Shown here in pieces: positions 11,101-21,600 of a DNA stretch of 64,000 nt. The notes beneath the pieces are model-generated. The model was not told where the DNA came from. It searched no databases and saw nothing but the letters and a program-made list of their open reading frames with translations. The translations under genes were made by a program, and so were the position numbers. Numbering within the stretch: the stretch's first letter is position 1; each line of letters begins with the position of its first letter. Origin of the DNA: Cyclina sinensis (Eukaryota; Mollusca; Bivalvia; Venerida; Veneridae); the NCBI GenBank assembly GCA_012932295.1, contig JAAONU010000002.1, positions 38,871,521-38,935,520 of the forward strand, given 5' to 3'.

Positions 11101-13515
11101 GGCCTTACTTTTGTATGAGGTAAGTCAGGTGTAGTTTATCTTACTTGGCCTAGATTTTAATGAGGTGAGCCAGGTCTAGTTAATCTTACTTGGCGTAGAT
11201 TTTTAGAAGGTAAGTCAGGTGTAGTTTATCTTGCTTTGCCTAGGTTTAATAAGGTAAGTCAGGTCTAGTTTATCTTATTTGGCCTTACTTTTGTATGAGG
11301 TAAGTCAGGTGTAGTTTATCTTACTTGGCCTAGATTTTAATGAGGTGAGCCAGGTCTAGTTAATCTTACTTGGCGTAGATTTTTAGGAGGTAAGTCAGGT
11401 GTAGTTTATCTTGCTTTGCCTAGGTTTAATAAGGTAAGTCAGGTCTAGTTTATCTTATTTGGCCTTTCTTTTTTATGAGGTAAGTCAGGTCTAGTTTATC
11501 TTACTTGGCCTAGATTTTTATGAGGTGAGCCAGGTCTAGTTAATCTTACTTGGCTTTGATTTTTAGGAGATGAGTCAGGTGTAGTTTATCTTACTTGGCC
11601 TAGATTTAATAAGGTAAGTCAGGTCTAGTTTATCTTATTTGGCCTTACTTTTTTATGAGGTAAGTCAGGTCTAGTTTATCTTACTTGGCCTAGATTTTTA
11701 TGAGGTGAGCCAGGTCTAGTTAATCTTACTTGGCCTAGATTTTTAGGAGGTAAGTCAGGTCTAGTTTATCTTACTTGGCCTAGATTTAATGAGGTAAGTC
11801 AGGTATAGTTTATCTTATTTTGGCCTTACTTTTTTATGAGGTAAGTCAGGTCTACTTTATTTTATTTGGCCTAGATTTTTATGAGGTGAGCCAGGTCTTG
11901 TTAATCTTACTTGGCCTAGATTTTTATGAGGTAAGTCAGGTCTAGTTTCTCTTACTTGGCCTAGATTTTTATGAGGTGAGCCAGGTCTAGTTAATCTTTC
12001 TTGGCCTAGATTTTTATGAGGTAAGTCTGGTCTAGTTAATCTTACTAGACCTAGATTTCTATGAAGTAAGTCAGGTCTAGTTAATCTTACTTGGCCTTAC
12101 TTTTTCATGAGGTAAGTGAGGTCTAGTGTATCTTACTTGGCCTAGATTTTTATGAGGTGAGTCAGGTCTAGTTAAACTAACTTGGCCTAGATTTTTATGA
12201 GGTAAGTCAGGTCTAGTTTATCTTACTTGGCCTAGATTTTTATGAGGTAAGTCAAGTGTAGTTAATCTTACTTTGCCTTACTTTTTTATGAGGTAAGTTA
12301 GGTCTAGTTTATCTTACTTGGCATAGATTTTTATGAGGTAAGTCAGGTCTAGTTTATCTTACTTGGCCTTACTTTTTCATGAGGTAAGTGAGGTCTAGTG
12401 TATCTTACTTGGCCTAGATTTTTATGAGGTGAGTCAGGTCTAGTTAAACTAACTTGGCCTAGATTTTTATGAGGTAAGTCAGGTCTAGTTTATCTTACTT
12501 GGCCTAGATTTTTATGAGGTAAGTCAAGTGTTGTTAATCTTACTTTGCCTTACTTTTTTATGAGGTAAGTTAGGTCTAGTTTATCTTACTTGGCATAGAT
12601 TTTTATGAGGTAAGTCAGGTCTAGTTTATCTTACTTGGCCTAGATTTTTTTTAGGTAATTCAGGTCTAGTTTATCTTACTTGACCTAGATTTTTATGACG
12701 TGAGTCAGGTGTAGTTAATCTTACTTGGCCTTACTTTTTTATGAGGTAAGTCAGGTCTAGTTTATCTTACTTGGCCTAGATTTTTATGAGGTGAGCCAGG
12801 TCTAGTTTATCTTACTTGGCCTAGATTTTTATGAGGTGAGTCAGGTCTAGTTAATCTTACTTGGCCTAGATTTTTATGAGGTAAGTCAGGTGTAGTTAAT
12901 CTTACTAGGCCTAGATTTGTATAAGGTAAGTCAGGTGTAGTTAATCTTACTAGGCCTAGATTTGTATAAGGTAAGTCAGGTGTAGCTAATCTTACTTGCC
13001 CTAGGTCTTTATGAGATGAATCAGGTTTAGTTAATCTTACTTTGCCTAGTTTGTTATGAGGTGAATCAGGTGTAGTTTATCTTACTTTGCCTAGTTTGTT
13101 ATGAGGTGAATCAGGTTTAGTTTATCTTAGCTGGCCTAGTTTATTATGAGGCGAGTCAGATATATTTTCTAGTTATATTTCCTGGCCGCGTGTTTTATCA
13201 GGTAAATCAGGTACAATTTATCTGATCTAGCCTAGTGTTTTTTTGAGGTAAATGAGGTGTAATTTATCTTACCCTGTCTAGTGTTTAATGAGGTAAAGCA
13301 TGTGTATCTTATATTATCAGCACTAGTATTTTACGAGGGCTAATAAGGTGTATTCATCTGACCTGGCCTAGTGTTTAATTGAGGTAACTCAGCTGCATCT
13401 AATATTAACAGGAGGTAAATTAAGTATAATTTATCCTACCTGGCCCAGAGGTTTTTGAGGTAAATCAGGTGTATAGCATCTTTTCTTGCCTAGTGTTTTT
13501 ACAAGGTAAATCATT
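8190..13515. repeat. 45-bp satellite array, about 118 units
   Basis: A 45-bp unit ('ggcctagatttttatgaggt', 'aagtcaggtctagtttatct', 'tactt') repeats head to tail for about 5.3 kb. Units at both edges (8190-8280 and 13140-13515) are strongly diverged and the centre is more uniform, as expected when unequal exchange homogenises the middle. Variants form longer periods: a 4-unit block of 180 bp (near 11152 and 11332) and a 6-unit block of 270 bp (near 12099 and 12369). Common variants are GTAAGTCAGG versus GTGAGTCAGG and TTAATC versus TTTATC. No spacers are present and no open frame crosses the array. Confidence 0.95.
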
Positions 13516-14360
13516 TGAGACAGATACAGACACAAAATGGTGAGCTGAAATTATCCTCGAAACTCACCAAAGGTCTACAAGCTCTTTCAGCTGAAGAGAT
13601 ACATGAAATTAGACAAACACAAGTTTAATCAAAACATGCTTTATTGAGATTTATATGAATCAAAATAAATTAAAAAATGTACAACACAAATAAAAAAGAG
13701 CGATAGATATAAAACAAAAACTATAAATGAATACTTTTAAAAAGGAAAGAAATTACATAACAAAACAAAAAGAAAAACTGCATCACACACAAAAAAAAAC
13801 ATTCTAACAAGAAGGAAATATTACTGATGCCATAATGAACCAAGTTTATAATTCTGATAAAATAAAAAGATCAACAAATCATTTAAGTTCTGCATTATCC
13901 ATAACTTACTAGCACCTTTGGGTTTTTTTGGCTCCCCCCAACTGGAAATCAACAGAATCTTTTAAAACAACAAATCTCAAAATAACAAATTTTACACTCT
14001 GAAGTAACCAAATTACCAACACCCAAAAGAGCACTTGGACATAACTGTTTGAAACCATCGCTTTTTACTCATCATCAACAAATAATATCCCAGGATTAAG
14101 GTCTGAAATTTTCAGCTTTCTGCAGAGAATAGCTACAACATACTATCATGTTAAAGAGGAAAATGAAGCAACATTTATTTTCCTTGAAATGACATAACAT
14201 ACCCTAATTTGAAGTCAGCTTCAATCTACATTCATGTTGGCAGTAAATCAATATGGCAGATTTTAACAACCTCAATTTTACCTTTATCACTATAAAATTC
14301 TTCACCCTTTCAATTTACCCCATCTTTTTGCAGAGAGATAACTGTTATAATTCAGTATTA
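13516..14360. other. AT-rich intergenic DNA
   Basis: No coding potential was recognised. A-rich tracts lie at 13670-13800 and there are no long open frames. The 45-bp satellite has faded out and the next recognisable repeat family starts near 14360. Confidence 0.4.
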
Positions 14361-14518
14361 GATTAGATGAATACCCCAAGATACTGCCTTGACACAGCAG
14401 TTTCTACATTTATAGTTTGTCAGACATAATATATTGAAAAAAAAATCTAGCTGAAAATTTAAAAACTCAAACTTCTATAGAAATTTTAACTCAGTAGTAT
14501 AAGTCAACCATACGGATA

Positions 14519-15016
14519 CATGGTTGGTACAAAAACTGAAGCAAGAAATTCAAGGACTTTTTAAGACTATTAAGGCCAATCTTACATTTTTAGGGTCCGT
14601 ATAACACTCACCAAAGCATACCATGAGGGCTAATTAGAGGACCCTATCTTCTTTATATTAATCTGTGTATACATAGATTCAATAACATTTCAGAACACTC
14701 CTTTACAAATGCCAGGAATAAGGAACTGAATGTTGAAACTACAGTCAACTGTTCTAAATTAAACTTTTTTAACACTTAAAACAATTGTCTAATGAAATGA
14801 CTGCAGCAAATTTCTGCATTCTTCCGTTTAAGGATCTATTTGTCATATTTATATTTCAAGTGTCAGCTGCAAGAATTATATAACACAAGGGCCCCTGATT
14901 GCTATCCATGCTATTTTCAAGGACTTCTTAGGGACTTTTTAAGGCCAAGTTCAATTTAGAGTCATTTAAAGGCCAATGCCAAAATTAAGGGACTTTTTCA
15001 GGCCTGTATGAACCAT
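14519..15016. mobile_element. Short insertion nested in the repeat, about 0.5 kb
   Basis: The uninterrupted copy at 28.5 kb reads '...aaccatatggataaacaaac'. Here the matching sequence is split after '...accatacggata' and resumes at '...aggataaacacac'. The ends are inverted ('atggttggtac' against 'gtatgaaccat') and 'ggata' is present on both sides as a likely target duplication. Inside are repeated 'aaggactttttaaggcca' phrases. There is no coding capacity. It looks like a non-autonomous DNA element, family unknown. Confidence 0.6.
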
Positions 15017-15823
15017 AGGATAAACACACAAAACTTAACCATCCTGCAAAAAAATCAGAAATCAATACAAACACTACATGAAGAGGGCATGCAAATCTGG
15101 GCTAAGCACTAAAGAAGTCTGATTATACTCCAATCAATAATTGTTGAAAAAAAGCAAAGCCAAACTTACACTGGACAAACTTCTTATCTTTTATATGTAA
15201 AAATATCAAAGGGCCATAACTCAGTGAAAATTCATTGGACTGTAACAGAATAACGACATACACAAGAAGGCTTAGTATTTATCATTCTTGCAAAGTATTA
15301 TCAAAATCTGACAAATAGTTGCTGATATATAGCCTGGAAAAAATTTATGTATTAAAAAAGAATTAAATGCCCATTACTCAGTGAAAAATCAAGGCAGTGG
15401 AATGCGGCAACAACATGCACAACTACGCTTGGTACTAATGATTCTTGCAAAGTATTATTAAAATCTGACAAATAGTTGGTAGGAAATAGCATTGACAAAT
15501 TAAAGTATTAAAAAGACAAAATAAATGCCCATAACTCAGTGAAAAATCATGGCAGTGGTTCGCAGCAAAAACATGCACAACTGCCCTTGGTACTTTTGAT
15601 TCTTGCAAAGTATTATTAAAATCTGAATAACAGGTGGTAAGAAACAGTCCAGACAAATGATTTGTAAACAGAAATATCAAAGGTCCATAACTCAGTGAAA
15701 AATCATCAGAGTGGGGTGTGACAAAGTTATGCTCAACTACACTTGGTACTTATGATTCTTGCAAAGTATTATTAAAATCTGAGAAATAGTTGCTGAGAAA
15801 TAGTCTGGACAAATTCTGTCTAC

Positions 15824-16253
15824 TGGCTTTCTTCTGCCTCTCCACAAAAAACTAGGGCAAAAGTAGGGCAAGATTTTACCAAACAGTAGGGCAAAGTAAG
15901 GGGTTTTTACTGTTAAAAAGTAGGGCTAAATAACAAAATAATCAGTTTTTCAGCTGCAATTACCATTAAACTGATACACATCCTAGTCCATCTGATGTTG
16001 TGAGAATCCCTTGTTCTGTAATGCCTGAAATACAGTCGCCTGAAATGTGGTGTTTTCAAGGATGAATATCTCAAAGTGATCCCCCAAACACATCTTATCA
16101 CAATAGATTCATAAGGAATTGAATTTCTGCAAAATATCTAAAGAAGAATGTTAGTCTTCATTTACATTTTATTATTTTTTTACTTTCAAAAGTAGGGAAA
16201 AGTAGGGTTAAGAAAAAAAAAAGTAGGGAAAAGTAGGGACCGGTAGAAAGCCT
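15824..16253. mobile_element. 430-bp TIR element with 8-bp target duplication (hAT-like size)
   Basis: It begins 'tggctttcttctgcc' and ends 'ccggtagaaagcct', giving about 9 bp of inverted termini ('ggctttct'). It is flanked by 'ctgtctac' (15816-15823) and 'gtgtctac' (16254-16261), which match at 7 of 8 bases. The interrupted host repeat is continuous in the copy at 29.1 kb. The interior is rich in 'agtagggcaaa' and 'agtagggaaa' phrases. An 8-bp duplication is characteristic of hAT transposons. No transposase is present, so it would be non-autonomous. Confidence 0.75.
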
Positions 16254-17037
16254 GTGTCTACGGACAGCCGGCCGGCCGGACCGACCAATACATGTGAATC
16301 CAATATAGCCCCCAGATATTCTATCCGCAGCCAACTGTAAAGACATTGGTTAAAGTAAACCCATGGTTAGTCACTAACTATGTGTTAGCGCTAACCAGTT
16401 CTACATATGACAGTTTCAAGTAAAATATACTGCAGTAAAACGATTTTGCATGCTAAATATTCACCCATATATGTTAGTGGTAAACGCAGTGTAAAATATC
16501 CTATAACACTAAGAAGAAAATTTCATGCCTGTTCTATTATCTAAAGACTGCATTTGTATAGCAACTTCGAGTTTGTTATCTAGCACTAAAAAGTTTGTAA
16601 CTTACATTAATGTATATGAGAATGAAGATTGCCCACAGAAGAATGCTTGTTAAGCACATAAATTATAAACAGTTGCAGTATACACATAATACAAGCATAA
16701 ATTAGAAAACAAATTAATAAACAAAACCAATAACCATAAATATCTCAAACTGAGCAACCAGATCTTGATTACCATTACAAAATATATGGACTCTACTGCA
16801 ATAGCCTACAAGAGATACCTTTGTGAAGATTTGTTGAACAGGTCTTGTAAATATAAAGCAATAATTGTCTCATTTATCATCTATCTTTAAATAATTATAC
16901 AACATGACATTTCATAAATCTTACAAACTTTGTTTCTCTCTTAGATGAGGTATCTGCTACCTGATTTATGAAACAAAATCTACATAAATATGGAACTTAC
17001 GTCTCAATTATTTGTGTGATACAACATACTGACAAAT

Positions 17038-17108
17038 TACGACATAGGTTTTAAAGGTCAACGACAGGTTTTAAAGGTCAACGACATAGGTTTTAAAGGT
17101 CAATGATA
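17038..17108. repeat. Short tandem repeat, about 20-22 bp x 3
   Basis: Three near-identical copies of 'acgacataggttttaaaggt' plus 'ca' follow one another, the middle copy lacking 'ata'. Each carries an AGGTCA hexamer. Confidence 0.8.
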
Positions 17109-17289
17109 ATATACTACAACTTGAAAATGTCAAAATGAAACTACCACGGTAAGTTTACAAGACAAGAACAACAGATTCTCTGAACTAAATATGTGTTACT
17201 ATAGAAACATAGAAAATCTTTACAAAATTATTTTCTTTCTTATTCTGTGTATCTACAACTTGTTTTAAAACAGAATTAACAAGAGACGT

Positions 17290-18110
17290 TTGTTAAACAA
17301 TATGTCCCCCGCCCCTCCCCAAGCTCCTTATCCCTAGGGGCAGCCATAAAGTATAAGAAGGTAGAAGGAAAGGGACTTGTGTTAGTACATTAAAGGGAGG
17401 ATGACAGGGGCTTCTGATAAAACTTTTGGCCATGGCAAGTAGATGAATAGGAGGAACAGTAGATCATGTCAATGACACATTGATTATGTATAAAGTTCAA
17501 TTACTGGAGAACACGAAAGAGTATAGGAACTGCATGGGTAGGTAGGTAGATAGTAATGTGGGAGGGTGAGTAGGTAAGAAGTTTTGAGGCAGCAAGGCCC
17601 GAGGGTTCTCCAGTTATCAATCAGAATCTGTTTCCCTCTTTAAGGTGTATGACCACCATAACCTTGACCTTTAACCTAGTTACCTAAAAGTCAAAAGGGA
17701 TCTCATGAACAGACCAACCTGCATAGCCAGTCTGTGAAGTCAATGCCCAAGGGTTCTCTAGTTACTGAGTGGAAACCCTTTTTCTGTTAATGGTCACTCT
17801 GACCATGAACTTTGACCAAGTGACCCCAAAAGCGATGTAAGTCGTCTACTGGTCATTATCAACCAGCACTGCAAGTTTAAGGACCCTAGGCCCAAGCGTT
17901 CTCTAGTTATTCATCGGAAACCATTTTTCTGTCAATGATCAATATGACCTTGACCTTTGATCTAGTGACCCTTAAGCTTAAAGGGGTGATCTAATGGCCA
18001 TTACCAATATGCCTATAAAGTTTTAGGAAGCCAGGGCCCAGGCATTCTATAGTTATTGATCGGAAAACATTTTGCTTTTCAAGGTCACTGTGACCTTCAA
18101 ATACCATTTC
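17290..18110 (+). repeat. 'gaccttgacctttgacc' modular repeat
   Basis: Four diverged tandem modules of about 148 bp, with anchors 'gcccgagggttctccagtta' near 17593, then near 17742, 17891 and 18036. Each module ends with phrases such as 'tgaccttgacctttgatcta'. This is a common kind of dispersed repeat in bivalve DNA. There is no coding capacity. It lies just downstream of the LIPE stop codon (minus strand) and could be included in a long 3' UTR or lie beyond it. The LIPE polyadenylation site was not located. Confidence 0.75.
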
Positions 18111-18454
18111 AAATTTGTTAATTGTAGTAATACACTATGCAATATTTCTAAATACTTACTAAACTAAAACTACATTAAACATTAAATAACAAACAATAAC
18201 AATGAAAAAAATAAAATCTTAGACAACATTGTAACAAATTTATAGAAACCTTAACAAAGAAGTTACCCAAACAGTCTTCAATAAGACTTCATTTTTCTTA
18301 AGAAATGAAAGACAAAACAAAATATCAAGAAAGACAGATTCTGGCATCAATTTTCTAACAACAGCAAAACAAGGCTCCAGTGGATATTGATCAGTTTATA
18401 GAAAAATACAGTCTCAATGGTGAGCAAACCTCTATAAGTAAAGTAAGACAGAGG

Positions 18455-18661
18455 TCAAAATTTCGTAGTGGTTTCAAGCACCTCTTTGATTTTATCACAG
18501 CAGTATTTTGAAGCCTGACCTGCTTCAACACTGGCATCTGAGAAACTGAGAAAACCATGTGGCAGATTGTCAAACACTTTCAGTGACACAGATTTCCCTA
18601 ATTTTGAAAGCTTCTTGGCAAACATGACTGAATCATCAAGAAGTGGATCAAAATGGCAGGC
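18455..18661 (-). CDS. LIPE: LIPE coding exon 12 (catalytic Asp and His, stop)
   Basis: Acceptor TTAACAG|GCCTGC. It encodes '[18 protein letters not shown]', carrying the catalytic Asp region, and '[12 protein letters not shown]' with the catalytic His, ending with TGA at 18457-18455. Length and motif spacing match the HSL C-terminus, without the mammalian C-terminal extension. Confidence 0.93.
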   Translation of the reverse strand, partial: ACHFDPLLDDSVMFAKKLSKLGKSVSLKVFDNLPHGFLSFSDASVEAGQASKYCCDKIKEVLETTTKF

Positions 18662-21600
18662 CTGTTAAAAAAAGACAAACATATGCATGTTAATACATAA
18701 AAATCAATGTAGCAAAAAGTTTCAACAGAAAAAAATAAATGTCATTTAAGACAAATCTACTGGAAGTTAAACAAAAGTACCAGTACTTCAAACTGTCTTC
18801 CCTGAATGAAACAGTACGTGACTGTTAAACCTAAACCACTTTTCTAAAATACTGTCAGATCAGCAGATGGGTTACCAATTAACCTTTTAAAAAACAGCAA
18901 TTGCATCATTTGATGTCTGCAACATAATCCACAGAAATCTAAAGCTATTTCTTTTGTTCCAGGAGACAGCAGAACAATACTCACTGTAAAATGGATAGGA
19001 GGCAATCCCTTCAAAGCCTCATCTGGAGCCAACAATGGTGACATGTACATATTCTTCACTATAGGAAGGTGACGGAACAACTGTATTGGACTCTGAGCTA
19101 TCTTTCTCTGAACAGAATACAACTTTGGTTTAAATGTCTTTGACCATGGAGACAGTGGAGATAATGGTGATATAGAGAGTTTCTGAGGTGAAGAATCAAA
19201 TATTTTCTGGTCTTGATGGTATGTCATGGGAAGATCAAGTGACATGTGCTTCTTACCTAAACTGCTTATCTTGATTTGCACATGCTGTTCAAAATGCCCT
19301 TTTCTCTTAATTTTGCAGAACCATCCTTATTTCTGTCATCTGAATTAACGCTGTATACCTATGTTCTCGTTTTTTAGCAGGTGAGATTCCTGACTTTGTT
19401 GCTCACCAACTTCTGAGGTAGAACACGTAATGCTTTGGTTGCCATGGTAACTATTCACATCTGCATCATCATGTATACCACTGTCACTATCATCGGAGTC
19501 TGACATCTGTTTACTGAATTTCCTTTCATTATGTTTCAAATATACTTTTGTACTTAGTTCAGACACAGTGTCTGCCTTAAAATTTTCACTTGAAAAGCCA
19601 TCTACAACATCTTGCGCCACTGCATCTTTACAATCTACAAGATCTTCTAAAGAATGACACAGACTATTGCTCATACTGTTACTTAAGGAACTTGTGCCTG
19701 TTGCATCTTCAGCAGCTAACAACTCTTGACACACAGCGTACATTTCTGACGGGTCTTGTGTGTTCGTACCTTCAGTTTCCATTTCAGATCTTGAGTCCTG
19801 AACATTTATAACTGCCTGTGAATCAATCTCTTTCAATACCTCCTCTATTGAGCAAGACTGAGATATCATTTCTTCAGTATCCTTTCCATTCGATACACTT
19901 TCAATTTCTATTGAAGAAGACTCTTCATCTTCCGGTACTTTGTCTGGTTCCTCGGTTATTCTCTTAGCCTGAAACTTGTCGTCTTCATCGACACATCTGG
20001 ACTCCCCTGCCACCTCTTTTACAATATCTATCTTTGCAGTCCCATCATGTCCATCTACTACAGTATCGGTGTTACAATCATGTCCATCTACTACAGTATC
20101 GGTGTTACAATCATGTCCATCTACTACAGTATCGGTGTTACAATCATGTCCATCTTCTACAGTAACGGTGTTACAATCATGTCCATCTTCTACAGTAACG
20201 GTGTTACAATCATGTCCATCTACTACAGTATCGGTGTTACAATCATGTCCATCTTCTACAGTATCGGTGTTTACAATCATGTCCATCTACTACAGTATCG
20301 GTGTTACAATCATGTCCATCTACTACAGTATCGGTGTTACAATCATGTCCATCTACTACAGTGTCGGTGTTACAATCATGTCCATCTACTACAGTGTCAG
20401 TGTTACAATCATGTCCATCTTCTACAGTAATGGTGTAACAATCATGTCCATCTTCTACAGTAACGGTGTTACAATCATGTCCATCTACTACAGTATCGGT
20501 GTTACAATCATGTCCATCTTCTACAGTATCGGTGTTACAATCATGTCCATCTACTACAGTATCGGTGTTACAATCATGTCCATCTACTACAGTATCGGTG
20601 TTACAATCATGTCCATCTACTACAGTGTCGGTGTTACAATCATGTCCATCTACTACAGTGTCAGTGTTACAATCATGTCCATCTTCTACAGTAATGGTGT
20701 AACAATCATGTCCCTCTTCTACAGTAACGGTGTTACAATCATTCAAATCTTTTATCACAGTACAGTCCCCTTTATAATGTGCAACATCTGACTCAAACTT
20801 TTCTTTATCACAGACAACAAATTCACAGTCAGACAAGTCCTCTAGACTCTTGCAAACTGGCATGGTCTTAGCACTTGGACTAGAAAATGCATCACTACAT
20901 CCTCTATTGTCTTTTAAGACAAAATTTGAATTACAGGTGGAACATTCAGGGTTGTTTTTCATGTTGTGACTACATTCTGAATACATTTCGTGACTTCCAT
21001 TGTCTTTAAAGGGATTTTTTTCTTTATCTTTGAACTCATTGGCAGACTCCTTGTCTGTACTTTTACAAGCTGATTTGTGACTGGCTATAGCAATAGCTAT
21101 AGAATCTTCAGAACTTTCTGTGCTTGAATCAACCATTTCCCAGTTCTCAAATTTTCCAGGGTTACAGAAAATTGGTGTAGCTAAGGCACTTGAAAATCTA
21201 TCAGCTATGCCAGCATATGCTGAAAATATGAAGATAATGTGGGTTGTACAACAGGTACAAGCAGTTAAGATACAGCTTTTCTAAATTTCCCTATAAAAAC
21301 TTGCTATTTATGTTACATAAAATACATCTCACATTTACTACCATACTAATATAAGATGGTATCTCTTCTAACAAGCATATGTATTTATAAGGTATAGAAT
21401 AAATACCTTGAAATAATTTCAAACTTAAAATGGAACAGTCCAGAAAAGGTCATTCCAGTAAAACATTTATCCCACCTGAAGGAGAACTTTGAAAATGGAC
21501 CAACCTCTTTTATAGGTATATCTAAAATGACCCACCAATAAAAGATGACCACCTGGACAGAATTTCTTTACTTTGTCTTTCTAGGGTGGGTTCTGTTTTA

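Larger units (their letters stand above)
14360..16290 (+). repeat. 'ccataactcagtgaaaaatc' repeat family, copy 1 (interrupted)
   Basis: This resembles 28364-29130 in the same orientation, starting with 'gccttgacacagcagtttct' and ending in a 'gtctac...ccggccgg' tail. The internal part has four tandem modules of about 158-161 bp (starting near 15213, 15370, 15528 and 15689). Each runs from 'ccataactcagtgaaaaatc' through 'catgcacaacta', 'ttggtactt' and 'gcaaagtattattaaaatct' to 'agttgctgagaaatagtc'. Two later insertions (14519-15016 and 15824-16253) split it. No protein-coding frame is conserved between modules. Confidence 0.8.

Noticed and set aside
8190..13515. CRISPR-like regular array
   Set aside because: Units are contiguous 45-bp tandem copies with no unique spacers, in a eukaryotic genome.
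19976..20791. Long plus-strand frames over the HSL minisatellite
   Set aside because: They arise because the 33-bp period is a multiple of 3. The minus strand is linked to HSL motifs on both sides.
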